A stretch of DNA of 64,000 nucleotides from Sphingopyxis yananensis (lineage in GTDB: Bacteria > Pseudomonadota > Alphaproteobacteria > Sphingomonadales > Sphingomonadaceae). Below the pieces are notes generated by a model. That model searched no databases. It was not told the origin of the DNA and saw nothing but the letters and a program-made list of their open reading frames with translations. Shown here piece by piece: positions 43,053 to 51,799 of this stretch. The stretch lies in contig NZ_JAJEWI010000012.1 of the NCBI RefSeq assembly GCF_020687785.1, forward strand, positions 1 through 64,000. The letters are read 5' to 3'. How positions within the stretch are numbered: the stretch's first letter is position 1; every line of letters starts with the position of its first letter. A program made the position numbers and the translations under genes.

Positions 43053-44303
43053 TTAACCGCGCAGGCTATGCCGATGTTTTTCGTGATAACGCCGCACCCA
43101 GCCAATGAAGGCCTTTTGCCAATTGGCGGGTGTGCGATCGGCTGATCCAGCGACCCATTTTTCGAAATCTGCATGTAGGGCGTATAAATCCCACCCGGGG
43201 CATTGTTCGCGCAGTAGAGTGGCGGTTTCTTCGGTAAAATATCCCCGCGTGGCTGCGTCACTCAGTCCGACGATGGTGGAACGAACAAGGGATGATATGT
43301 CGACCATCTCGCTCGGTTCAACCTGTGGTGTGGACGACGTAGGGGTCGCCGCTGCTTTACGCGTCGGCTTGCGGCGAACGGGCTTGGCCATGCCATCGGT
43401 GATAGTGGGCGATGCCAGCGAAGCCGGGGGCAGGGGCGGATTTAGCTCTTCGCTATCGGCCCCGTCATCGCCGCGTTGGCGGACCATACGCAACAAAGGC
43501 TCTCCGCCCGATTTGCTGGGCTCGATATAGAGGGAATAGCCGGGCAGGGCGTTTTTCTCCGCCAGCTTGACGATCTCAAATTTAAACCGTCGATATTCGC
43601 CCTCTGCGCCGCTTTTCTCGAATAAGGTGGGCATGGCGATGGCAAAGCCATCCGTTCCTGCACCGCCAGCATGTTTGCGCGCAACTTTATACAGCCAACG
43701 CTCACGCCCGCCGCTGATGTTAAAATAGGCGCGATCAATGGCCAATACGCCGCCTTTCATCATCACGCCTTCGTAAAACCAGTTGGACAGTTCCAGCGTC
43801 ATTCCCTTGGAGCGCTCGGTGCGCTCGTCTACCAACTGGGTCCAACCGTCCAGCCAGCTAAAGGTCGCCTCACGGCGATTTTCAGCGCGAATATTGGTTT
43901 TGATGGTCGTGGCGACCAAACGGTCCAGCGCTTGGCCCAATAATTCATAGGCACGGCCCGTTGTGGGGCGGCCAATGGAGCGCAGCAAATCATAAGGCAT
44001 GATGTGTAATTTGCGCGGGATATCATTGATGCCACGCCGCGCCATATCGGCCAATAGGCTGGCGCAATAAATCAAGATATCGGCGTCCCAAATGGTGGCC
44101 ATGCCATAATCGGGGTTGGCGGATACATGGACCCATAATTTCTGATCAGGGCTGGTGTAATCAATCGGTTTGACCCGCTTGGTCTTCGCCAAACTGAAAA
44201 AAGGGCGTTCCATCATTTCGCGTTGGTCGCGGAAATTGAGGTCGGCAATATAGGGTAAAAACAAGTCGAATTGATCGCCGGCAGGGGGCTTGGCACCGCG
44301 CAT
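43053..44303 (-). CDS. repA: Replication initiator protein RepA (416 aa)
   Basis: Plasmid replication initiator of the RepA/RPA family common in alphaproteobacterial plasmids. Seen: PIDYTSPDQKLWVHVSANPDYGMATIWDADILIYCASLL in parts, the conserved N-terminal winged-helix core, then GRPTTGRAYELLGQALDRL and SRGRERWLYKVARKHAGG-like ISGGRERWLYKVARKHAGG. The last 130 residues are a Pro/Ala/Thr-rich linker and a helical tail ending KHRHSLRG. The ATG at 44301-44303 is preferred over an upstream TTG; AGGAAA 9 nt upstream is part of the palindrome 44309-44330. It is the third gene of a parA-parB-repA order on the minus strand. Iterons downstream of its stop are the presumed binding sites. Confidence 0.92.
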   Translation of the reverse strand: MRGAKPPAGDQFDLFLPYIADLNFRDQREMMERPFFSLAKTKRVKPIDYTSPDQKLWVHVSANPDYGMATIWDADILIYCASLLADMARRGINDIPRKLHIMPYDLLRSIGRPTTGRAYELLGQALDRLVATTIKTNIRAENRREATFSWLDGWTQLVDERTERSKGMTLELSNWFYEGVMMKGGVLAIDRAYFNISGGRERWLYKVARKHAGGAGTDGFAIAMPTLFEKSGAEGEYRRFKFEIVKLAEKNALPGYSLYIEPSKSGGEPLLRMVRQRGDDGADSEELNPPLPPASLASPTITDGMAKPVRRKPTRKAAATPTSSTPQVEPSEMVDISSLVRSTIVGLSDAATRGYFTEETATLLREQCPGWDLYALHADFEKWVAGSADRTPANWQKAFIGWVRRYHEKHRHSLRG

Positions 44304-44308
44304 GATCA

Positions 44309-44330
44309 AAAGTTTCCTGTAGGAAACTTT
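44309..44330. promoter_or_regulatory. Palindrome overlapping the repA ribosome site, candidate autorepression operator
   Basis: AAAGTTTCCT GT AGGAAACTTT, perfect 10-bp arms, immediately before the repA start and containing its AGGAAA. A bound Rep dimer would block transcription or, as RNA, the stem would block translation. Confidence 0.65.
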
Positions 44331-44376
44331 GATATATGATCAAAAGGCATTTGCCAGCGGCGGGCCATGAATATGA

Positions 44377-45474
44377 TCATTTCAGCTCAACGCCTTGGCT
44401 GCGCAGCATCGCAATAATCTGGCGGACGGCGTCCATATATTCATCATCATCAGCGCCGCTAGCCATTGGCAGGTGCAGGGTAATCCCTTGTCGATTAACA
44501 TTTTTTACCGACATGATGGTGCGCCCCATTTTCCCTTGAATATCCATTTCAAGATTGGGGGCCGGGGCGATGGTATCGGCTTTTGCGGCCATGAGACGGG
44601 CCATTGCGGCCGCGCCAGCCAGCGGAGGCAGGCCCTGCGCCATGGCCTTGCGATTGTCTGCGGCGATCAGCTCGGCCTCTTTGCGAATGATCTTGGCGCG
44701 CAACTTATCGTCCATCGCCACCGCCAGCTTATAGGCAGGGTTGAGCGACAATTCGGTCAAATTTCCAAAGGCCGATAAAATAGCGTCGGGCAGGGTCGCT
44801 GCTTTAAGCATTTTGGACAGCCAGCCTTTGGACAGGTTTAACCGTTCGGCCATACGCACAGCCTTGCCGCCATAATGGCGGTCCACAGCCTCGGCATAAT
44901 TTCGGGCCCGTTCGATATCGCTAATGTCTTTGCGGGCGCGATTCTCGATATCGGCCAAGCGAAAAGCGGCCTCGTCGTCCAACTCCGCGACTTGAGCCAG
45001 CAGCTTCATGTCCGGATAATTATTGGCGCGCAGCCAAGATATGGAAAAATGACGGCGCGTGCCCGCGATCAATTCATAATCATGGTCAGGGTCGCCGCTC
45101 AGGTGCCGGACAACGGCCGCCACCTTTTGCCCACCCTCGGCCAAAATACTGTCGATCAGATCGCGGCAATTTTCTTCGCTCAGCTGTTTTTGAATGCGCG
45201 CATTGCCCGCCCAAATCCGCACACGGGCTGGATCAATGAGCAACTGGGTGATCTGGCGTACTTCACCGCTGGCCACGCGGGCCAAGGCATTTTCACGGCC
45301 CAACAGGGACAATCCGGCGCGCGCTGTTGGCCGCTCCGTGAGCGGTGTGATACGCGGTTCGGCGCTTATTTGCGGCGTTTCCGATGTTTTTTCTGTTTGT
45401 TTTTCGATGCTTGGTTCATGCGAAATGTCTGCCGCCAACAGGCTGGCTAAATATGCATTTTGTTTTTTCGCCAT
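44377..45474 (-). CDS. parB: ParB-family partition protein (365 aa)
   Basis: Centromere-binding protein for plasmid segregation. Seen: ParB/Srx core from ITQLLIDPARVRIWAGNAR, with AGTRRHFSISWLRANN (the GxRR box), ENRARKDISDIERARNYAEAVDRHYGG, and a helix-turn-helix in AERLNLSKGWLSKMLKAATLP. The ATG at 45472-45474 is used rather than the GTG one codon earlier. It is 66 bp downstream of parA and 73 bp upstream of repA, so the three form a repABC-like transcription unit with a non-RepC initiator. Confidence 0.94.
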   Translation of the reverse strand: MAKKQNAYLASLLAADISHEPSIEKQTEKTSETPQISAEPRITPLTERPTARAGLSLLGRENALARVASGEVRQITQLLIDPARVRIWAGNARIQKQLSEENCRDLIDSILAEGGQKVAAVVRHLSGDPDHDYELIAGTRRHFSISWLRANNYPDMKLLAQVAELDDEAAFRLADIENRARKDISDIERARNYAEAVDRHYGGKAVRMAERLNLSKGWLSKMLKAATLPDAILSAFGNLTELSLNPAYKLAVAMDDKLRAKIIRKEAELIAADNRKAMAQGLPPLAGAAAMARLMAAKADTIAPAPNLEMDIQGKMGRTIMSVKNVNRQGITLHLPMASGADDDEYMDAVRQIIAMLRSQGVELK

Positions 45475-45540
45475 CACCGCACCCCATGCAGAATCGCCAC
45501 GTCCACCATCATAGGCAGCGCGGAATTTTGTAGGAAAGGC

Positions 45541-46740
45541 TTAAACTGTCGCATTGATCACCTCCCGCTCCGAAGCGGGGGGCGCAATACCCCATCCGCG
45601 CCGGACCAAGGCTTCGACCTGACCCATGGCTTCGTCCAGATTATTCTTGCATCTTTTGTGGGTTTTGGGCGTGCCAATCGCCTTTTCTAATTCATAAACG
45701 GTCATCATGCGCAGGGCCGCATGGCTGATTTCGGCGCTTTCCAAAATCGGAATGGGCAGCAACGCCGGACCGAAAGTTTGCTCCATAATTTGACGAACCA
45801 TGGCATGGCTGGGGTCGTTGGAGTCGAATTTCGAACAAATGAGGCGGACAAAATCATAATCCACATCAATGCCCGCATCGGCCAATTGGCCCGTCACTTG
45901 GTCCATCATCGACATAAATTGAACGGTGGAACAAAAATCCGGTGTGGTGGCGGCCAGTGGGATGATCAAGGCATTGGCGGCTTGCATGACAGCAAGGCTG
46001 ATGGTCCCGAGCGCAGGCGGGGGGTCCAATATGACAACATCATAAGCCTGAGCAAGATCTTTAAGACCCTGTTTTAGCTTGCGAAAACGCGAAGCGAGAA
46101 CACTTCCGCCATCTGCACCCGATGCGGCCAGTTCATATTCCACATCGAATAATTCCAAATTGGATGGGATCAGATCGACATTGGGCCAAGGGGTTTTTTG
46201 CACCGCATAGCCCAAATCGCTTTGGGTCGGATCAATCGACAAATAGGGGTAAAGCGTCTGTTCGCGCGTGATGTTAAAATGGGGGTTAAAGCCAAATAAT
46301 GTGGTCGTGGTCGCCTGACTGTCGCAATCCACCACAAGCACCCGATATCCTTGCACCGCAAAATAATGGGCCAAATGGGTGGTGACCGTAGATTTTCCAA
46401 CGCCGCCTTTGAAATTCTGAACTGCGATAATCGCCGGATTATCCAGCGGTGCGCGGGCGGGCGAAGCGCCCAAAATTTCGCGCATATGCAGGATATTCTC
46501 GATGGAATATCCCGGACGGCGCCCATTTTCGGTGGCAGAGGGCGGTGGTAAGCGGCCATCTTCTTCGGCCATGCGAATGCGATTGGTGGAACAGCCGAGC
46601 AAAGCGGCCGCCTCTGCGATGCCATAGCGGACGGACAAGCCCTTGCGCGATTCTGGCAAAAAGGCCTGCCGGCGCAAACGCTCGATCATGCGTTCGCCAG
46701 CTTGCGCCATTTCGGCAATTTGCTCGACCTCTGAATGCAT
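45541..46740 (-). CDS. parA: ParA-family partition ATPase with N-terminal DNA-binding domain (399 aa)
   Basis: Deviant Walker ATPase that moves plasmid copies. N-terminal about 100 residues include a helix-turn-helix (YGIAEAAALLGCSTNRIRMAEEDGRL), marking the type Ia class that represses its own operon. Walker A FKGGVGKSTVTTHLA, Walker A' region VVDCDSQATTT, and Walker B VVILDPPPALG follow. First gene of the partition-replication unit on the minus strand. TGTAATTTACA at 46766-46776, 26 bp upstream, is a likely autoregulation site. Confidence 0.95.
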   Translation of the reverse strand: MHSEVEQIAEMAQAGERMIERLRRQAFLPESRKGLSVRYGIAEAAALLGCSTNRIRMAEEDGRLPPPSATENGRRPGYSIENILHMREILGASPARAPLDNPAIIAVQNFKGGVGKSTVTTHLAHYFAVQGYRVLVVDCDSQATTTTLFGFNPHFNITREQTLYPYLSIDPTQSDLGYAVQKTPWPNVDLIPSNLELFDVEYELAASGADGGSVLASRFRKLKQGLKDLAQAYDVVILDPPPALGTISLAVMQAANALIIPLAATTPDFCSTVQFMSMMDQVTGQLADAGIDVDYDFVRLICSKFDSNDPSHAMVRQIMEQTFGPALLPIPILESAEISHAALRMMTVYELEKAIGTPKTHKRCKNNLDEAMGQVEALVRRGWGIAPPASEREVINATV

Positions 46741-46765
46741 AGCCCGCCCAATATCTAAATTTGAA

Positions 46766-46776
46766 TGTAATTTACA
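46766..46776. promoter_or_regulatory. Small palindrome upstream of parA, candidate operator
   Basis: TGTAA T TTACA, perfect 5-bp arms in the parA promoter region. Confidence 0.45.
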
Positions 46777-46862
46777 CTATATGGCTTTGAAATGCTTCAG
46801 TCTAGCGAGATTTAGCGAAATATGATCTCGCCGCAAGCTCTGACCATCGCGCCGCATGGGCG

Positions 46863-46892
46863 CGGGCGATGCCATGTTTCATGCATCGCCCG
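46863..46892. repeat. GC-rich hairpin between fahA and parA, candidate parS or terminator
   Basis: Arms CGGGCGATGC (46863-46872) and GCATCGCCCG (46883-46892) with inner ATG/CAT pairing. It lacks a T-tract on the fahA strand, so it is either a weak terminator or a protein-binding palindrome such as the partition site. Confidence 0.55.
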
Positions 46893-46918
46893 ACATGATT
46901 TTTCAGGGAAATATTATC

Positions 46919-46936
46919 ATATTATATCAATAATAT
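46919..46936. repeat. AT-rich palindrome
   Basis: ATATTAT ATCA ATAATAT, perfect arms, about 20 bp past the fahA stop and 27 bp from the GC-rich hairpin. Confidence 0.5.
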
Positions 46937-46954
46937 ATGGGCAAATCGACGATA

Positions 46955-48259
46955 TTAAAGGGCGGATAATATGGTCGCGCGGCATTCCCCAAACCCGATG
47001 GTGGCACGATCCGGCGCGGCAGCCTGTGCCCGCAAGATCACCTCATCACCGTCCTGCAGAAAGCTGCGACTCTCGCCATTGGGTAGGGGGTAGGGGGATG
47101 TTCCGCCGTTGCTTAACTCCATTAAACTGCCGAAACCGCTGATATCCGGTGCAGAAATGGTGCCTGTACCCAGCAAATCTCCAGCCATTAAATTGCACCC
47201 ATTGGATGCATGGTGGGTGATGATTTGATGGACGGTCCAATACATATTGCTGGCTGGCCCTTGGCTGAGCAGGGCAGGGGCGTCACCCGATTGCCGCATC
47301 TGATCGGTCAATAAATAGACGGATAATTGAATAGCAAAGCCGCCATGGGCCTGATCGTCGACATCCATCAAATAGGGTAGGGGCACGGGGTCGCCTGCTG
47401 GGCGCGGGGGCTGGGCGATGCGATAGGGGGCCAAGGCTTCGGCGGTTACCACCCATGGCGACACGCTGCTGTGAAAATTTTTCGCCAAAAATGGCCCCAA
47501 GGGTTGATATTCCCATGCCTGAAAATCACGGGCGGACCAGTCATTGAGCAAGCATAAACCAGCAAAATGCTGGGCGGCATCAGCAATGGAGATGGGCTGA
47601 CCCAGCGCATTGCCTTCGCTAATCCAAACCCCCATTTCCAGTTCGTAATCAAGGCGCTGGCTGGGTTCAAAACGCGGCAAATCTTGGTCCGGCGCCTTGC
47701 GCTGGCCCGATGGTCGGCGCACATTCACCCCCGATGCGCGAACCGATGATGCGCGCCCATGATATCCGATCGGGATATGTTTATAGTTTGGAAGCAACGG
47801 GTTATCGGGCCGAAATTGGCGGCCAATATTTTCGGCATGATGCAGGCCGACGTAAAAATCCGTAAAATCACCAATTTGTGCTGGCAAATGCATGGTGCAT
47901 TCGGCTTGGGGATAAAGATGGGGCGTCAAATCATCGCGATATTGCGGGTCGGACAAGAAACGGCTGATATGTTGGCGCAGCAATTGCCGCTGAGCAGACG
48001 GTAAAGCCATCAGCGCGTTGAGGCTGTGACGTTGCAGGCAACTGCTGAGCGCGGGCGATGAGAACAGCGCTTCGGCGGCGCAGGCCGTCAGGTCCAAAAT
48101 GGCGTCGCCAATCGCGGTGCCGATACGCGGCCCTTGTTGCTGCGGTGAAAATACCCCCAGCGGCAGATTTTGGATCGGAAAATCCCTATGTCCTTGGGCG
48201 CTTTTCACCCATGATGTCCGCTGCGCATCATGGGTTTCGTCCGTTGACCACCAATTCAT
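46955..48259 (-). CDS. fahA: Fumarylacetoacetase (434 aa)
   Basis: Last step of tyrosine catabolism: fumarylacetoacetate to fumarate and acetoacetate. Seen: N-terminal FPIQNLPLGVFS, catalytic region FTDFYVGLHHAENIGRQFRP and YHGRASSVRASG, metal ligands DYELEMGVWI, LLNDWSARDFQAWEYQPLGPFLAKNF and NLMAGDLLGTGTIS. Length is normal for the full two-domain enzyme. Start at ATG 48257-48259 (MNWWSTDETH); 31 earlier in-frame codons overlap the hmgA 3' end. Distal gene of the phhA-hpd-hmgA-fahA operon. No maleylacetoacetate isomerase gene is in view. Confidence 0.95.
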   Translation of the reverse strand: MNWWSTDETHDAQRTSWVKSAQGHRDFPIQNLPLGVFSPQQQGPRIGTAIGDAILDLTACAAEALFSSPALSSCLQRHSLNALMALPSAQRQLLRQHISRFLSDPQYRDDLTPHLYPQAECTMHLPAQIGDFTDFYVGLHHAENIGRQFRPDNPLLPNYKHIPIGYHGRASSVRASGVNVRRPSGQRKAPDQDLPRFEPSQRLDYELEMGVWISEGNALGQPISIADAAQHFAGLCLLNDWSARDFQAWEYQPLGPFLAKNFHSSVSPWVVTAEALAPYRIAQPPRPAGDPVPLPYLMDVDDQAHGGFAIQLSVYLLTDQMRQSGDAPALLSQGPASNMYWTVHQIITHHASNGCNLMAGDLLGTGTISAPDISGFGSLMELSNGGTSPYPLPNGESRSFLQDGDEVILRAQAAAPDRATIGFGECRATILSAL

Positions 48260-48284
48260 GATTATATGCTCCCTATCGTGCCGC

Positions 48285-49673
48285 TTATCGCTGCGACGCT
48301 GATGTTGTTTCGGGCAATTGGGCTTTGGGAAAATTGTCCCAGCACCGATCATAGCCTTGTTGCAACAAGCTGGTTTCTAGCGCCCAAGGAGTTGTTGTAA
48401 AAGGGAAATTACTTTCCAGCATAAAGGCCATCGTGCCATCCAATTTTTGGGGATGCAGCGCGGCATCAATGGCGGCGTGATAGCTGGCAGAATCAGGGCC
48501 ATGGGCGGCCATACGGTTGTGCAAACTGGCCCCGCCTGGTGCAAATCCGCTGGCTTTGGCGTCATATTCGCCGCAAATCAGGCCCATAAACTCGCTCATG
48601 ATATTGCGGTGGAACCATGGCGGGCGGAAACTATGTTCGGCGACCATCCAGCGCGGCGGGAACAGCACAAAATCCAAATTGGCGGTGCCGGCATGCTGAC
48701 TAGGTGATGTGAACAGGGTAAAAATCGACGGGTCGGGATGGTCAAAGCTGACGCTGTTCATTGTGTTAAATCGGCGCAGATCATAGCGATAGGGCGCGGC
48801 ATTGCCATGCCAAGCCACCACATCAAAGGGACTGTGATTTTGGGTCATCGTCCAAAGATGATTTTGAAATTTCTGGATGATTTCAAATTCTTCGTCGATA
48901 TTTTGAAAATCCGCATGGGGGGCCTCAAAATCGCGGGCATTGCCCAAGCCATTGGCCCCGATGGGGCCGAGTTCGGGCAAGCGAAAGGGCGCACCATGAT
49001 TTTCGCACACATAGCCACGGGCAAAATCGTCCAGCAATTCCACCTGAAAGCGCAGACCGCGCGGGATCAGCGCGACCTCTAAGGGGCCGATTTCCAGCAC
49101 GCCCATTTCTGTACGAATATGTAGCCGCCCTTGTTGGGGAATGATCAGTATTTCCCCATCTGCCGAAAAGAACGCCCGATTTTTCATCGAACATGTTGCG
49201 GTATAAAGATAAATTGTGCCGCCCATATCGCTGCCGCTGTCGCCGTTCCGGCAATAGGGGATGAGGCCGGAGACAAAATCGGTCCCGCCCTCTGCCATGC
49301 TATTCTGTTCGGCGTCATGCGGGGCGGAAGCGGAGAGGGGGGCGGGCAGGGGGTTCCAGCGCAAGCGATTGGGGGATGCCACACCCCCGCCATCGCCCAG
49401 CCCGCGCCATGAAGCGGGGCAGGGCAGGGGGGCATAAGGCGGATGGGCGGCGCTGGGGCTCAGGCGGTATAGCCAAGATCGGCGGTTTTCAGCGCGCGGC
49501 GCGGTGAAGGCCGTCATGGAAAATTGCTCGGCATATAGGCCATAGGGCACATGCTGCGGCGAATTTTGTCCAATAGGCAAGGCCCCGCTGACCGCCTCGC
49601 TGCTATGGTGATTGCCAAAGCCGCTTAGTGGTGGGCGGGTGTCCGCCAGATTAGAATGTGGACCGCCGGACAT
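48285..49673 (-). CDS. hmgA: Homogentisate 1,2-dioxygenase (462 aa)
   Basis: Fe(II) ring-cleavage enzyme turning homogentisate into maleylacetoacetate. Seen: N-terminal SGFGNHHSSEAVSGALPIGQ, a cupin core with LIIPQQGRLHIRTEMGVLEIGP, and the iron-site region FPPRWMVAEHSFRPPWFHRNIMSEFMGLI in parts, followed by LHNRMAAHGPD. These match the family closely. 462 residues is slightly long for bacteria through an N-terminal tag and a Gly/Pro insert near residues 95-120. Lies 15 bp after hpd and 25 bp before fahA. Confidence 0.95.
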   Translation of the reverse strand: MSGGPHSNLADTRPPLSGFGNHHSSEAVSGALPIGQNSPQHVPYGLYAEQFSMTAFTAPRAENRRSWLYRLSPSAAHPPYAPLPCPASWRGLGDGGGVASPNRLRWNPLPAPLSASAPHDAEQNSMAEGGTDFVSGLIPYCRNGDSGSDMGGTIYLYTATCSMKNRAFFSADGEILIIPQQGRLHIRTEMGVLEIGPLEVALIPRGLRFQVELLDDFARGYVCENHGAPFRLPELGPIGANGLGNARDFEAPHADFQNIDEEFEIIQKFQNHLWTMTQNHSPFDVVAWHGNAAPYRYDLRRFNTMNSVSFDHPDPSIFTLFTSPSQHAGTANLDFVLFPPRWMVAEHSFRPPWFHRNIMSEFMGLICGEYDAKASGFAPGGASLHNRMAAHGPDSASYHAAIDAALHPQKLDGTMAFMLESNFPFTTTPWALETSLLQQGYDRCWDNFPKAQLPETTSASQR

Positions 49674-49688
49674 AGCCGTTCCTTTTGC

Positions 49689-50783
49689 TTATGATGGTTG
49701 CTGCACCGCGATCACGCCTCGGCGGATCTGGTCCAGTTCAATGCTTTCAAACAAGGCCTGAAAATTGCCGTTGCCAAAGCCTTCATTGCCCTTTCGCTGA
49801 ATGATTTCGACAAAGATTGGCCCGAACAGATTTTCGGTAAAAATTTGCAGCAAAATACCTTCGCCGGTCTGGGCGCTGCCATCAATTAAAATGCGGTTTT
49901 GGCGCAAACGCTCTAGGTCTTCGCCATGCTCTGGCACGCGCTGGTCGACCAGATCATAATAGGTTTCGATCGTGTCTTGCAATCGTACACCCCGTGCCCG
50001 TAGTTTTTCGATGGTGCTATAAATATCGTCGGTCGTGAAGGCCAAATGCTGAATGCCCTCGCCATTATATTCGCGGATAAATTCTTCGATTTGGCTGTTG
50101 TCATCTTGGCTTTCGTTCAACGGAATGCGGATCGCACCGTCGGGTGCGATCATCGCTTGGCTGAACAGGCCCGTTGCTTGGCCCTTGATATCAAAATGCT
50201 TTTGTTCCTCAAAGTTGAACAGGCTGCGGTAAAAATCGCTCCACACATGCATTTGGCCGCGTCGCACATTATGGGTTAAATGGTCCAGCAAATCCAAGCC
50301 GACCTGATTGTCGGCCTCCGCCTGTTGCCAACCCGCAATTTCTGACCAGTCAGCATAAAGATTTTCGCCATCTTTGATGAAATATAGATAAGATCCGCCA
50401 ATGCCTTCGATCACCGTGTCGGCTTCGATGGTCGGTTTGGCACCATGGGCCAAGGCCCATGCGAGCGCGGCATCGGGGTCCGCTACACGAAATCCCATGG
50501 CGCTGGCGGATGGGCCATGCGCGCTGCGAAAGGCGGTAATGCGCGGGCTATCGTCTTCATTCAGCATCAAATTGATGCGGCCTTGCTTGAAACGGGTGAT
50601 GTTTTTGCTGGGGTGACGATGGCTAGCGACAAAGCCCAATTGTTCCAACTGTGCCCGCATTTGCTGTGGGTCGGGGGATGTGAATTCCACAAATTCAAAG
50701 CCGTTGAGACCCAAGGGATTCTGCGGGTTGGCGGGGGTTGGCGGCGTGTGGGGTATGGCGGTCATGTCATTAGGTCCAATCAT
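49689..50783 (-). CDS. hpd: 4-Hydroxyphenylpyruvate dioxygenase (364 aa)
   Basis: Fe(II) and O2-dependent conversion of 4-hydroxyphenylpyruvate to homogentisate. Seen: two vicinal-oxygen-chelate domains, FEFVEFTSPDPQQMRAQLEQLGF and LTHNVRRGQMHVWSDFYRSLFNF, iron ligands in the GEGIQHLAFTTDD and LLQIFTENLFGPIFVEIIQRKGN segments, and a C-terminal GFGNGNFQALFESIE. The ATG at 50781-50783 lies 6 nt after the phhA stop, suggesting coupling; an internal ATG six codons later is possible. Confidence 0.95.
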   Translation of the reverse strand: MIGPNDMTAIPHTPPTPANPQNPLGLNGFEFVEFTSPDPQQMRAQLEQLGFVASHRHPSKNITRFKQGRINLMLNEDDSPRITAFRSAHGPSASAMGFRVADPDAALAWALAHGAKPTIEADTVIEGIGGSYLYFIKDGENLYADWSEIAGWQQAEADNQVGLDLLDHLTHNVRRGQMHVWSDFYRSLFNFEEQKHFDIKGQATGLFSQAMIAPDGAIRIPLNESQDDNSQIEEFIREYNGEGIQHLAFTTDDIYSTIEKLRARGVRLQDTIETYYDLVDQRVPEHGEDLERLRQNRILIDGSAQTGEGILLQIFTENLFGPIFVEIIQRKGNEGFGNGNFQALFESIELDQIRRGVIAVQQPS

Positions 50784-50789
50784 GAGCAA

Positions 50790-51689
50790 TCAGAGACTAT
50801 GGGGTGAAAGTTGATCGTCGCGCGCGGCGCGGCCCGCCTGCTGGCGCGCATAATCTTGGGTGCCGCGGGTGATGGCGGCGTCGCTGGGCAGCAGGGTGGC
50901 GGGCGACAGGCTGGGTTGCTGCGCAAGGTCGCGGTATAGCGGCGCAAAATCCTGTTGGCGCGTTTCGGTCAACAGATCGTCAAAGCTGTCGATCACGAAA
51001 TAGCATTGTTGGAAATCATCGATGCGATAGTCGGTTCGCATCACCCGTTGCAGGTCAAATTTGATGCGGTGGGGCGATGGGTCGCGCAGCGCAAAGCCGC
51101 ATTCCCCAAAGGACGATACCAAGCCTGCGCCATATAATTTCACATCGTCATTTTGGAGTATCAGCCCAAATTCAATGCTATACCAATATAGGCGGGCCAA
51201 ATAGGGCAGGGCGTTGAGGCCACTGGCGCGCAGGCCTGCTTGGCCATAGGCCTGCATATAGTCGGCGAAAATGGGGTGGGCCAGCATTGGCACATGACCG
51301 AAAATATCGTGGAAAATATCGGGTTCTTGCAAATAATCCATCTGGTCTGCTGTGCGGATAAAGCGCCCCGCCACAAAGCGGCGATGGGCCAGATGGTCAA
51401 AGAATAAAGCGTCGGGGATCAATCTGGGGACGGTGATGATCTGCCACCCCGTGCGCTGCATCAGCGTCTCCGACAATCGCTCGACATTCGGAATGCCGCC
51501 ATCACTCAGCCGCAATAAGGATAGTCCATCCAGAAATTCATCGGCCGCATGGTCCCGCAACAAGCGGGTTTGGCGGGCAAAAAGCTGGTCCCACCGCGCA
51601 TGTTCGGCGGCGGTATAGGACGCCCAATTTTGCGCCACGCTGCCGTCGGCGTTGGGGGTAAATCCGCCGGATGATGGGACATTTTCCAT
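50790..51689 (-). CDS. phhA: Phenylalanine 4-monooxygenase (299 aa)
   Basis: Tetrahydrobiopterin-dependent hydroxylation of phenylalanine to tyrosine. Seen: MDYLQEPDIFHDIFGHVPMLAHPIF with the two iron His, the Glu in LYWYSIEFGLI, and GAGLVSSFGECGFAL, all standard. Start uncertain: the frame opens at a TTG (51728), but the ATG at 51687-51689 (MENVPSSGG) is the first ATG; no clear ribosome site precedes either. First gene of the Phe/Tyr operon. No carbinolamine dehydratase (phhB) gene lies within it. Divergent from an Lrp-type regulator across a shared inverted repeat. Confidence 0.94.
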   Translation of the reverse strand: MENVPSSGGFTPNADGSVAQNWASYTAAEHARWDQLFARQTRLLRDHAADEFLDGLSLLRLSDGGIPNVERLSETLMQRTGWQIITVPRLIPDALFFDHLAHRRFVAGRFIRTADQMDYLQEPDIFHDIFGHVPMLAHPIFADYMQAYGQAGLRASGLNALPYLARLYWYSIEFGLILQNDDVKLYGAGLVSSFGECGFALRDPSPHRIKFDLQRVMRTDYRIDDFQQCYFVIDSFDDLLTETRQQDFAPLYRDLAQQPSLSPATLLPSDAAITRGTQDYARQQAGRAARDDQLSPHSL

Positions 51690-51717
51690 TGATATATTTT
51701 GCACGATATCGGTGAAA

Positions 51718-51762
51718 ATATGTTTCAAATTTCACGTCTTATGCCTGTATAGTGAAACATAT
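51718..51762. promoter_or_regulatory. Inverted repeat in the phhA-lrp intergenic region, candidate Lrp site
   Basis: Arms ATATGTTTCA (51718-51727) and TGAAACATAT (51753-51762), 25-bp spacer, with an inner TTTCAC/GTGAAA pair. It lies between the divergent starts and overlaps the likely phhA promoter. Confidence 0.6.
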
Positions 51763-51799
51763 GGTTCGATATTTTCTAAAAACTGAAATGAAATGATCG

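Noticed and set aside
42882..43145. Open frame of 87 codons on the plus strand running into the repA 3' end
   Set aside because: Overlaps the origin palindrome and the end of repA antisense; no similarity or ribosome site.
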